Below the pieces are notes generated by a model. That model was given only the letters and a program-made list of their open reading frames with translations. It did no database searches and was not told the DNA's origin. A DNA stretch of 64,000 bases from Serratia liquefaciens (lineage in GTDB: Bacteria; Pseudomonadota; Gammaproteobacteria; Enterobacterales; Enterobacteriaceae). Made by a program: the position numbers and the translations under genes. This document shows, one piece after another, positions 8,921 to 16,937 of the stretch (positions within the stretch are counted from its first letter, which is position 1; the number at the start of each line of letters is the position of its first letter). The stretch lies in contig NZ_CP088930.1 of NCBI RefSeq assembly GCF_027594825.1, forward strand, positions 62,001 through 126,000, given 5' to 3'.

Positions 8921-9677
8921 GGTACTGGCCGAGCTGCGGCGACGCGGTGAGCCTTGCGTACTGGTGACGCTGGTCGATGAACGGGGCTCTACGCCACGCA
9001 ATCGCGGTAGCAAAATGCTGGTAACCGCCGAACGTGCGGTGAATACCATCGGCGGCGGCCATCTGGAGTTTCGGGCATTGGCGATTGCCCGTGAAATGCT
9101 GCAACAGGCCGCGCCGCAGTTACGGCTGGAACGTTTTCCGCTGGCGGCGCGACTGGGCCAGTGCTGCGGCGGTACCACCAGCGTGCTGTTCGAGCCGATG
9201 ATCTCGCCGCGCCCGCAAATCGCTCTGTTTGGTGCCGGCCACGTTGGGCGCGCACTGGTGAATATCCTCGCCACGCTGCCGTGCCGGGTGCGTTGGGTGG
9301 ACGGCCGTGCTGTGGAATTTCCGCTGGTTATTCCCGCCGGGGTACAGCAAGAAATCTGCGATGAGCCGCTGGAGATCGTCGACGCCATGCCGCCGGGCAG
9401 TTTCTTCATCGTCATGACCCACGATCATGCGCTGGACCTGGCGCTGGCGGAGCGAATTTTACGTCGCGGCGACGCAGGGTACTTTGGCCTGATCGGATCG
9501 CTGACCAAACGCAAACGCTTCGAATACAAGCTCGGCCAACGCGGTATTAGCGAAACGGCAATCGCCGCCATGCGCTGTCCCCTGGGCCTGCCAGACGTGA
9601 AGGGCAAACTGCCGGCGGAGATCGCTGTGGCGGTGGCCGGAGAGATTATTGCCTGCTATGGGCAAGGTTTACGCTGA
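8904..9677 (+). CDS. xdhC: Xanthine dehydrogenase accessory protein XdhC
   Basis: A 257-residue cytoplasmic chaperone that binds the molybdenum cofactor, promotes its sulfuration and inserts it into XdhB. The N-terminal XdhC/CoxI domain shows VTLVDERGSTPRNRGSKML and QCCGGTT. The C-terminal Rossmann-like domain begins ALFGAGHVGRALV and contains MTHDHALDL and GLIGSLTKRKRF. The ATG at 8904 follows AGGAGAACGGCG and overlaps xdhB by 17 bases. It is last in the guaD-xdhABC operon; no strong terminator is visible after it. Confidence 0.93.
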   Translation: MDEWIEVLAELRRRGEPCVLVTLVDERGSTPRNRGSKMLVTAERAVNTIGGGHLEFRALAIAREMLQQAAPQLRLERFPLAARLGQCCGGTTSVLFEPMISPRPQIALFGAGHVGRALVNILATLPCRVRWVDGRAVEFPLVIPAGVQQEICDEPLEIVDAMPPGSFFIVMTHDHALDLALAERILRRGDAGYFGLIGSLTKRKRFEYKLGQRGISETAIAAMRCPLGLPDVKGKLPAEIAVAVAGEIIACYGQGLR

Positions 9678-9844
9678 AAAGGTTTTCATTAAACCGAAGG
9701 CCAAAAAGCCTGATGCTTAGGCCAACTCAACATTCTAATCACTTGTTTTTGCTCAAACTGCCAACTGCGCCTAAGCTAGGATGTGGCCTGGGAACTGGGG
9801 TTCCCGCGCAATTTATTCTGTGAACATGGAGGAGTTTCGATTTG

Positions 9845-12046
9845 ATGCGTTTATCTACATTGGTGTTGGCGATCGGCATGGCGCTGAGCTCGCAGGCACA
9901 GGCAGCAGAAACTAACCCGCACGCCGACCATAGCGCGTTGCCGAGTGGTCAGGCGAAGGAGGCTAACGTGACCGGTGAAGCCAACCAGCACGACAATAAA
10001 AAGAACCAGAACCCGTTCTTCTACCAAAGTCGCCTGCCGTTCCAGGCGCCGCCGTTCAATTTGATTAAAGAAAGCGATTACGCTCCGGCGATTGATGCCG
10101 GCATCAAGCAAAAGCTGGAGGAAGTGGAGAAGATTGCCAACAACCCGGCCAAGCCTGATTTTAACAATACCTTCGTGGCGCTGGAACAGTCTGGGGCGTT
10201 GCTGTCACGTGTGATGAACGTGTTTGGTGCCATGACGTCGGCCAATACCAGCGACGCGTTGCAAAAGCTGGACGAGGAAAGTTCACCCAAGCTGGCGGCG
10301 CTGGACGACGCCATCATGCTCAACAGCAAACTGTTCGCGCGCATCAAGGCAATATATCAGCAGCGCGATGCGCTGAAGCTGGATGCGGAATCACGTCGCC
10401 TGGTGGAAGTGACTTACAAAAACTTCGAGCTGGCGGGGGCCAATCTGTCCGATGCCGATAAAACCAAGCTGAAGGCGCTGAACCAGGAAGCGGCGACGCT
10501 GAGCACCCAGTTCTCCAACAAGCTGTTGGCGGCGACCAAAGACGGTGCGCTGGCTATCGCCGACAAAGGCAAACTGGACGGGCTGTCTGAAAGCGAACTG
10601 GCCGCTGCCGCTCAGGCCGCCGGTGAGCGTAAACTCGACAAGCAATGGTTGCTGGTATTGCAAAACACCACCCAGCAGCCGGATTTGCAAAGCCTGAAAA
10701 ATCGAGACACCCGCAAGGTGCTGTTTGACGCTTCGTGGAACCGGGCAGAAAAGGGTGACGGCAACGACACTCGCCAGACGATTGCCCGCCTGGCCAAAGT
10801 CCGTGCCGAACAGGCCAAACTCTTGGGCTTCCCGAACTATGCGGCCTGGAAGCTGCAAAACCAGATGGCCAAAACGCCGGATGCGGCGCTGAGCTTTATG
10901 CGTAATATCGTCCCGGCAGCCACTGCGCGTGCCGAACGCGAAGCCAAAGACATTCAGGCGGTGATCGACCAGCAGAAAGGCGATTTCAAGGTTGCCGCCT
11001 GGGATTGGCAGTTCTATGCCGAACAGGTGCGCAAGGCGAAGTACGATCTGGATGAATCGCAGATCAAACCTTACTTCGAATTGGATAACGTGCTGAACAA
11101 CGGCGTGTTCTATGCCGCCAACCTGCTGTACGGCATCAACTTCAAAGAACGTAAGGATATCCCGGTTTACCAGTCGGATGTACGCGTGTATGAGGTGTTC
11201 GATAAAGACGGCAAATCGATGGCGCTGTTCTATACCGACTTCTTTAAACGCGACAACAAGGGCGGCGGCGCCTGGATGAGCAACTTCGTCGAACAGTCGA
11301 AGTTGAAAGGCACCAAACCGGTGATTTACAACGTCGCCAACTTCACCAAACCGGCAGCAGGCCAGCCGGCGCTGCTGTCTTACGACGACGTGATCACCAT
11401 GTTCCACGAGTTTGGTCATGCGTTGCACGGTATGTTTGCCGATCAGGAATACCCAAGCCTTTCCGGTACCAATACCGCTCGTGATTTTGTCGAATTCCCA
11501 TCGCAGTTCAACGAGCACTGGGCCAGCGATCCTAAAGTCTTTGCGCATTACGCCAAACACTACAAAACCGGTGAAGCCATGCCGCAGGAACTGGTCGATA
11601 AAATCAAAAAAGCCGACAAGTTCAACAAGGGCTACGACATGACCGAGCTGCTGTCTGCGGCACTGTTGGACATGCACTGGCATATGCTGAGCGCCGATCA
11701 GCCGCAGCAGGACGTGGATAAATTCGAAGCCGAATCGCTGATGAAGGACAAGATCGATCTCAGCTATGTGCCGCCCCGCTATCGCTCAAGCTACTTCAAA
11801 CATATCTGGGGTAACGGCTATGCCGCCGGTTATTACGCCTATCTGTGGACTGAAATGCTGGCGGATGATGCCTTCCAGTGGTTCAGCGAGCACGGCGGCC
11901 TGACGGCAGAGAACGGCCAGCGTTTCCGCGACATGGTTCTTTCGCGTGGTAACAGTCAGGATCTGGAGAAGTTGTACGTCGAGTGGCGCGGTAAAGAACC
12001 GAGCATCGAGCCGATGTTGATCAACCGCGGTCTTAAAGACGAATAA
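9845..12046 (+). CDS. dcp: Peptidyl-dipeptidase Dcp (M3 family), with signal peptide
   Basis: A 733-residue zinc metallopeptidase that removes dipeptides from peptide C-termini. The HEFGHALHG zinc motif lies near residue 523. The M3 fold continues with FVEFPSQFNEHW and the late GYAAGYYAYLW. Residues 1-20 are a clear Sec signal peptide (cleavage near QAQAAET). A polar linker of about 40 residues rich in Asn, Lys and His follows. E. coli Dcp is about 681 residues and lacks such an N-terminus, so this copy is probably periplasmic. GGAGGAG precedes the ATG. Confidence 0.92.
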   Translation: MRLSTLVLAIGMALSSQAQAAETNPHADHSALPSGQAKEANVTGEANQHDNKKNQNPFFYQSRLPFQAPPFNLIKESDYAPAIDAGIKQKLEEVEKIANNPAKPDFNNTFVALEQSGALLSRVMNVFGAMTSANTSDALQKLDEESSPKLAALDDAIMLNSKLFARIKAIYQQRDALKLDAESRRLVEVTYKNFELAGANLSDADKTKLKALNQEAATLSTQFSNKLLAATKDGALAIADKGKLDGLSESELAAAAQAAGERKLDKQWLLVLQNTTQQPDLQSLKNRDTRKVLFDASWNRAEKGDGNDTRQTIARLAKVRAEQAKLLGFPNYAAWKLQNQMAKTPDAALSFMRNIVPAATARAEREAKDIQAVIDQQKGDFKVAAWDWQFYAEQVRKAKYDLDESQIKPYFELDNVLNNGVFYAANLLYGINFKERKDIPVYQSDVRVYEVFDKDGKSMALFYTDFFKRDNKGGGAWMSNFVEQSKLKGTKPVIYNVANFTKPAAGQPALLSYDDVITMFHEFGHALHGMFADQEYPSLSGTNTARDFVEFPSQFNEHWASDPKVFAHYAKHYKTGEAMPQELVDKIKKADKFNKGYDMTELLSAALLDMHWHMLSADQPQQDVDKFEAESLMKDKIDLSYVPPRYRSSYFKHIWGNGYAAGYYAYLWTEMLADDAFQWFSEHGGLTAENGQRFRDMVLSRGNSQDLEKLYVEWRGKEPSIEPMLINRGLKDE

Positions 12047-12075
12047 CAGTTCGCGGCATAACCCGAAACTCCCAG

Positions 12076-12105
12076 AAGGGCGCAAGTTTCTTGCGTCCTT
12101 TTTTT
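12076..12105 (+). terminator. Rho-independent terminator after dcp
   Basis: AAGGGCGCAAG and CTTGCGTCCTT pair (one G-T wobble) around a 3-base loop, followed by a run of seven Ts. It begins 30 bases after the dcp stop. Confidence 0.85.
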
Positions 12106-12165
12106 CGTGGGGACATAGCCGAAACGATGGTTTATCATGCGCCGGATATTTTTGGCCCGTGAGCA

Positions 12166-13371
12166 ATGAAGATAAATATTCCTCTAAAACGGTTTGTCGC
12201 TCTCGCTACGCCTTTACTGCTCTGCGCCTGTGGCACGCTTTCGCGCATGCCGACGGATGCCTCGGCGCTGGACAGTCAGCGTCTGGCGTGCAGCGGAGAT
12301 CTGAAGGCTGAAGTCGACAGCCTGGCGCAGCCCATGATCGAAGAACGTCAAACGCCCGGATTGGTGGTGGGGATCCTGACGGCAGATGGGCAAGCGAAGA
12401 CCTTTGGCTATGGCGTAACGGATACGCGTTATCGCTACCCGGTGAACGGTAAGACTTTGTTTGCCGTAGGCTCGGTCAGCAAGGGCTTTATTGCAGAAGT
12501 GACGGTGGTGCTGGTCAACAAAGGGATACTGCATTGGAATGATACGCTGGCGACGCTGCTGCCTGCCGGAACACCGCTCAGTGCCGACGCGAAGAAGATC
12601 ACTTTGCTGCAGCTGGTAACTCACACCTCGGGCTTGCCGCGCCAGATGATGACGCCGGACATGCTGGGCGCTTTTGTCCGCTATTTATTCACCGGTGATA
12701 ATTTTTATCACTCGCTCGATACCCCCGAATTTCTCGATTATCTGGCGACGTTTAACGCGCCAGGTACCGAAGAACCTCGCTATTCCAACCTAGGCTACGC
12801 ACTGTTGGATTACATCTTGCAACGGCGAACCGGCAAAACGGTCGACACTCTGACCACCGAAAATATCCTCCAGCCCTTGGGGCTGACCCACACCAGCTAT
12901 GCTGCGCAGAATTTGCCTGGCTATGCTCAACGTGCCATTGGCCATGCCGGCGATCAGCCGAAATTTATTCGGCGTGGGCAGCCGGTGCCTGACTGGCAGT
13001 TTTCTTCCTATATGATGGGGGCGGCTGGGCTCTATACCGATGCCGACGATCTGCTGCGCTATGCGCGAGCGCATTTTGAACCTACGGGGTCGGCGGCGCT
13101 GGATCAGGCGCTGAAGGATTCATTGACGGTACATTTTGCTCGCAGTAAAGAGGCGGCAGCCATCGCCTGGGTTGCGGATGACATAGGCGCACAGCAGATT
13201 ACCTATCAGGTAGGATTTATCGGCGGCTATTCCAGCTATATCGGCCTGGACTTGCGCCACAGGACGGCGGTGGTGGTACTGCAAAACAGCTTCAACTGGA
13301 GCAACAATATCGGTCATCGCTTGCTGCAACGCATGGGCGAGGCGGCGGACAGGCATTGCACCTTCCAATAA
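12166..13371 (+). CDS. Serine hydrolase lipoprotein, class C beta-lactamase/PBP fold
   Basis: A 401-residue member of the AmpC/AmpH-type serine hydrolases. An N-terminal signal with lipobox LCAC (Cys about 22) suggests a lipoprotein. The nucleophile motif SVSK is near residue 104 and the YSN motif near residue 206. The third motif, usually KTG or HxG, reads QVGFIGG, so the basic residue is replaced by Gln. Likely activities are D,D-carboxypeptidase or esterase on cell-wall or other esters. True resistance function is doubtful. It is a single gene between dcp and a convergent LysR gene. Confidence 0.82.
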   Translation: MKINIPLKRFVALATPLLLCACGTLSRMPTDASALDSQRLACSGDLKAEVDSLAQPMIEERQTPGLVVGILTADGQAKTFGYGVTDTRYRYPVNGKTLFAVGSVSKGFIAEVTVVLVNKGILHWNDTLATLLPAGTPLSADAKKITLLQLVTHTSGLPRQMMTPDMLGAFVRYLFTGDNFYHSLDTPEFLDYLATFNAPGTEEPRYSNLGYALLDYILQRRTGKTVDTLTTENILQPLGLTHTSYAAQNLPGYAQRAIGHAGDQPKFIRRGQPVPDWQFSSYMMGAAGLYTDADDLLRYARAHFEPTGSAALDQALKDSLTVHFARSKEAAAIAWVADDIGAQQITYQVGFIGGYSSYIGLDLRHRTAVVVLQNSFNWSNNIGHRLLQRMGEAADRHCTFQ

Positions 13372-13461
13372 GTTGGACTCCGAGAACGGAGCAACGGTTA
13401 ACTACCTTGGCCAGCCACCGCCATCGCGCCGGCAATAAGGGCACATGATATGACAGAGCAG

Positions 13462-14343
13462 CTATTGCGGTTGCAGGAAAGCAATAAGCCGCTGCGCCGG
13501 TAGCGGTAATTCGGCCAACTGACGCACCACAATCGACAGCTGGCGTGTTGCCCAGGCATCGTCAAGCGCGATAATCCTGACTGGCATGCCCGGCGATTGC
13601 CGGGCAATCTCCTCCGGTACCACGGCGATACCGGCTCCACGCGATACCATCCGACATACCACTTCAAAGCTTCCTGCCCGGGCGCGTAAACGCATTGGGC
13701 AGCCGCTGCGTACGGCGTGTTGCGCCAAATGTTTTTGCAGCGCGCTGTCGTCGCTCAAGCCAATAAAGTCATATGCCAGCGTTTCGCTAAAACTGACGCT
13801 GGCGCGGCCGGCTAACGGATGATCGACCGGTAGCGCCAGCACCAGGCGATCCTGGCGGAAGGGATAGTTTTCCAGCCCGCGCAGGTCGGCGTGGTTGGCG
13901 ACAATGCCGATATCCGCCGTCTGATCGAGGATCGACTGGCAGATCGCCGTGCTGGGCAATTCTTCCAACGCAATGTCCGTCTGTGGGTTAAGCAGCAGAT
14001 AGTCGGCCAGCAACTCCGGGAGAAAAGCGCTGGCAGCGACGGTATTGGCCAGAATACGCAAATGGCAGGCGTTGCCTGGGGAAAACTCTGCCATATCCCC
14101 CCGTAGCCGTTCGCTTTGCTGTAACAACAGACGAGCATGGCCCAGCAAGCGTTCACCGGCCTGGGTGGTTTGTACTCCCCGGGCACCCCGGGCCAAAAGC
14201 TGAACGCCGGCCTGTTGTTCCAGCCCGCGAATGCGGGCACTGGCCGATGCCAGCGACAGGCAGGCACGATCGGCCCCGGCGGTGATACTGCCCGCCTCTG
14301 TCACGGCGATAAACAGCCGCAGGTCGGTAAAATCGAAATGCAT
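13462..14343 (-). CDS. LysR-family transcriptional regulator
   Basis: A 293-residue regulator. The N-terminal helix-turn-helix reads FIAVTEAGSITAGADRACLSLASASARIRGLE, of which AGSITAGADRACLSLASAS is the recognition part. A LysR substrate-binding domain fills the rest. AGGAGAAG precedes the ATG. It diverges from the TSUP transporter gene at 14455 with about 110 bases between them, so that transporter is its likely target. The inducer is unknown. Confidence 0.88.
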   Translation of the reverse strand: MHFDFTDLRLFIAVTEAGSITAGADRACLSLASASARIRGLEQQAGVQLLARGARGVQTTQAGERLLGHARLLLQQSERLRGDMAEFSPGNACHLRILANTVAASAFLPELLADYLLLNPQTDIALEELPSTAICQSILDQTADIGIVANHADLRGLENYPFRQDRLVLALPVDHPLAGRASVSFSETLAYDFIGLSDDSALQKHLAQHAVRSGCPMRLRARAGSFEVVCRMVSRGAGIAVVPEEIARQSPGMPVRIIALDDAWATRQLSIVVRQLAELPLPAQRLIAFLQPQ

Positions 14344-14383
14344 CGGCTTCTCCTACGTATTTGCCTCAGGCTGGCTCAGCGAA

Positions 14384-14400
14384 TGCCGCATTGTGCGGCA
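14384..14400. promoter_or_regulatory. Palindrome in the LysR/TSUP divergent region
   Basis: TGCCGCA-TTG-TGCGGCA is a perfect dyad between the divergent starts. It is a candidate operator for the adjacent LysR regulator, though LysR boxes usually have a T-N11-A layout, which this only loosely fits. Confidence 0.35.
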
Positions 14401-14454
14401 GGCAAGGGCTGCGGACAATCCATGCACTAAGGGATAATGAGGAAGGATAGACCT

Positions 14455-15201
14455 ATGACGTTGACGCTACCCGAAATTTTAGCCCTGTTGGGCATCTTTA
14501 TGCTGGCGGGCACGGTAAAGGGAGTGATTGGACTGGGGCTGCCGACGGTTTCTATGGGGTTACTCAGCCTGCTGATGCCCCCGGCACAGGCCGCGGCGCT
14601 GTTGTTGGTGCCGTCGCTGGTGACCAACTTCTGGCAGCTGTTCACCGGGCCGGACGTCCGTGCACTTTGCCGCAGATTGTGGCCGATGATGGTCTGTGTC
14701 GCCGTGGGGACAATGCTGACCACGGGCACTTTGACCGCCGGTCATCATCGGTTGGCACCGATAGCGTTGGGAGCCTGTCTGGTCGTTTACGCGCTGTTGG
14801 GTTTTAGCCGTTTTCAGTGGCAGCTATCATCGACGGCTGAACGCCGGTTGGGCCCTCTGTGCGGTGTGCTTACCGGGCTGATTACCGGGGCTACCGGGGT
14901 ATTCGTGATCCCGGCGGTTCCTTATTTAAACGCATTGGGATTGGCGCGTGACGATCTGGTGCAGGCGTTGGGACTGTCATTCACCGTTTCGACGTTGGCA
15001 TTAGCCGCCGGACTGGCGTGGCAACAGGCATTGCCGGGGGCGTTGCTAGGCACCTCATTATTGGCATTGCTTCCTGCGCTGGTGGGGATGTGGTTGGGCG
15101 GCGTGCTGCGCGGGCATTGTCGCCCTGCGGTATTTCGTCGCTGTTTCTTTGTGGGGCTGTTGGCTTTGGGAATTGAAATATTGTGGAATGGCGTTAATTA
15201 A
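14455..15201 (+). CDS. TSUP-family (TauE/SafE) membrane exporter
   Basis: A 248-residue polytopic protein with about eight hydrophobic segments and the two-fold TSUP pattern. The repeats begin GTVKGVIGLGLPTVSMGLL and GLITGATGVFVIPAVPYL. The family exports or takes up sulfite, sulfonates and small organic anions. The ATG at 14455 was preferred over one 18 bases upstream because GAGGAAGG lies at the right distance. The neighbouring LysR gene probably regulates it. Confidence 0.88.
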   Translation: MTLTLPEILALLGIFMLAGTVKGVIGLGLPTVSMGLLSLLMPPAQAAALLLVPSLVTNFWQLFTGPDVRALCRRLWPMMVCVAVGTMLTTGTLTAGHHRLAPIALGACLVVYALLGFSRFQWQLSSTAERRLGPLCGVLTGLITGATGVFVIPAVPYLNALGLARDDLVQALGLSFTVSTLALAAGLAWQQALPGALLGTSLLALLPALVGMWLGGVLRGHCRPAVFRRCFFVGLLALGIEILWNGVN

Positions 15202-15388
15202 ATCCGAATAAATAATATTTTATGCGATTGAAAAATGGTCGGTATATATTGGCGATGTAATTAAGTGTTTCGAGTAATTTATTCTTTTTAGTTCGCTTTT
15301 TTCTATCGGCGGAAATGGTTTTATATATTGACATGTCGGCGGTGTGTATTTATATCTATATCTCCTTTTTGCTCTTCAGAGAGGGAGT
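15202..15388. other. AT-rich intergenic stretch upstream of the peptide exporter
   Basis: This stretch of nearly 190 bases is far richer in A and T than the flanking genes. It probably holds the promoter of the exporter genes. Neither strand shows a convincing double-glycine bacteriocin precursor. The largest small frames are 12 codons (15222-15260, plus) and 46 codons (15194-15334, minus), and neither has a good ribosome site. Confidence 0.5.
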
Positions 15389-15625
15389 GTGAAAACATTT
15401 CTGGCAGCATTTATTATGGTCGCTCTTTCTGTCGGGCTATCTAGTAATTTGTTTTTTATTGTGGGGCTTAGCCAATATAGCGGTATATTTAGATTTGATA
15501 TCCCTTGTGAAAGGGCTAAGTGGATGATTTATTTCCTTGTGCTGCTAGGGATAATGACTTTTATGAGGTTAATATATACTTCGGTGCGAAGATTCTTGCG
15601 TAAATGGAAGCGTCGTGGTCAGTAA
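15389..15625 (+). CDS. Small AT-rich two-helix membrane protein, unknown
   Basis: About 78 residues from a GTG start. A GTG at 15344 would give 93 residues but has no ribosome site. Two hydrophobic segments (KTFLAAFIMVALSVGL and WMIYFLVLLGIMTFMRLIY) are followed by a very basic tail, RRFLRKWKRRGQ. Base composition is unlike the neighbours and suggests acquisition. It lies 41 bases upstream of a microcin-type exporter, in the place where microcin immunity proteins (small, two-helix, basic-ended, like colicin V immunity) are found. That role is inference; no homologue was recognised. Confidence 0.6.
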   Translation: MKTFLAAFIMVALSVGLSSNLFFIVGLSQYSGIFRFDIPCERAKWMIYFLVLLGIMTFMRLIYTSVRRFLRKWKRRGQ

Positions 15626-15666
15626 GATAATTATCGACCCAAGATCCCGATAAAGGTGTAACCCCC

Positions 15667-16935
15667 ATGTCAGAACGTTCTCCCCAGATTTATCGTGAGG
15701 GTTATTTTGCTGCGCAGGTCAACAAAGCTGAGGGTGAGGTGATTATTCCTGCCAGCCTTAGTCTGACCGCCTATGCCTGGGCCAGCATCTTGCTGGTGTT
15801 GGCTATCGGGCTATTTCTGATCCTGGGTGAATATACCCGTAAAGCGCGTTTGGACGGAGTGGTGATGCCATCCAGCGGCTTGATCAAGGTGGTTGCCCGC
15901 AGCGCCGGACAGGTTACAGAACGTTTGGTGAAGGAGGGGGCGACAGTCAAAGCCGGCCAGGCACTTTATCGGCTCAGCGGCGAATATTTCAATGGTCAGG
16001 GTATCGCGACGCTGGCGTCGGTTTCCGACTCGTTAAAACGTCAATATCACATGCTGGAGCGCCAACGCGCACAGGAACTGGCAACCCGGATTTTACAGCA
16101 GGCCGGTGTGCGCCAGCGCATGACGCAACTGAAGGATGAACTGGCCAGCGCAGAAGCGGCAATGGTGCAGGTGAAGCAACAGGCGGAATTATCGCATTCG
16201 CTGATGGCGCGCTACCGCAAGTTGATTGGCAAAGGTTACGTTTCCGAACTTGAGTTTCAGCAGCAGAAAATGACGTTATCGACGGCGCGGGAAAAAGTAG
16301 AAATACAGCGTCAGGTGCAGCTGCGGTTAAAGCGCGAGCTTGCCGCGGCGGCCTCGGAACTGCGGACGCTGGCACAACAGCAGCAAGGGCGTGACGCCGA
16401 ACTTGAACGACAGTTGCAGGGCATCAGGCAACAGGAAATAGAACTGGTTGCCCAGCGTGACCACACGCTCACTGCGCCGGTGAATGGCCACATCGCCGTG
16501 GTGCTGGCCCGGGCGGGGCAGACGGTCAAGCAAAACGATCCTTTGCTGATGATGGTCGCTGACGGTGCCGAGCTGCAGGTTGAACTCTTCGCGCCCAGCA
16601 AAGCGGTGGGTTTTATCAAACCTCACCAACGGGTCGGGTTGCGCTTTGCCTCCTTCCCCTATGAAAAGTTTGGCGTGCAGTATGGCGCCACCCGTGCCAT
16701 CACCGATGCCAGCCTGAGCGCCAATGACGTCATGCAGCAAAATCCGATGACCTGGAAGGAAAACGAAGGGCATTACCGCGTCATCGTGGCGCTGGAAAAA
16801 AACACCATCACTGCCTATGGCCGCCAGGAACCATTGCGCGTCGGGATGACCGTCTCCGCAGACGTGGAGTTGGATCGCCGCCGCCTTTACGAGTGGCTGC
16901 TGGAACCGTTATGGAGTCTGCAAGGAAGAATATAA
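15667..16935 (+). CDS. HlyD/CvaA-like membrane-fusion protein of a peptide exporter
   Basis: A 422-residue periplasmic adaptor. One membrane helix lies at about residues 30-50, followed by a barrel/lipoyl half (VTERLVKEGATVKAGQALY). A long alpha-helical hairpin spans about 115-270, and the second lipoyl half reads APVNGHIAVVLARAGQTVK. The C-terminus (DRRRLYEWLLEPLW) resembles the end of colicin V CvaA. It bridges the inner-membrane ABC exporter to a TolC-type outer-membrane channel. The ABC gene begins 3 bases after its stop, so the two are one operon. No TolC gene is nearby; the chromosomal one would serve. Confidence 0.9.
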   Translation: MSERSPQIYREGYFAAQVNKAEGEVIIPASLSLTAYAWASILLVLAIGLFLILGEYTRKARLDGVVMPSSGLIKVVARSAGQVTERLVKEGATVKAGQALYRLSGEYFNGQGIATLASVSDSLKRQYHMLERQRAQELATRILQQAGVRQRMTQLKDELASAEAAMVQVKQQAELSHSLMARYRKLIGKGYVSELEFQQQKMTLSTAREKVEIQRQVQLRLKRELAAAASELRTLAQQQQGRDAELERQLQGIRQQEIELVAQRDHTLTAPVNGHIAVVLARAGQTVKQNDPLLMMVADGAELQVELFAPSKAVGFIKPHQRVGLRFASFPYEKFGVQYGATRAITDASLSANDVMQQNPMTWKENEGHYRVIVALEKNTITAYGRQEPLRVGMTVSADVELDRRRLYEWLLEPLWSLQGRI

Positions 16936-16937
16936 AC

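Noticed and set aside
10391..11683. Long minus-strand open frame (430 codons) across dcp
   Set aside because: It is a shadow of a strongly supported M3 peptidase gene and shows no recognisable domain.
15194..15334. 46-residue lysine-rich minus-strand frame considered as a missing bacteriocin precursor
   Set aside because: It overlaps the end of the TSUP gene, has no ribosome site and no double-glycine leader.
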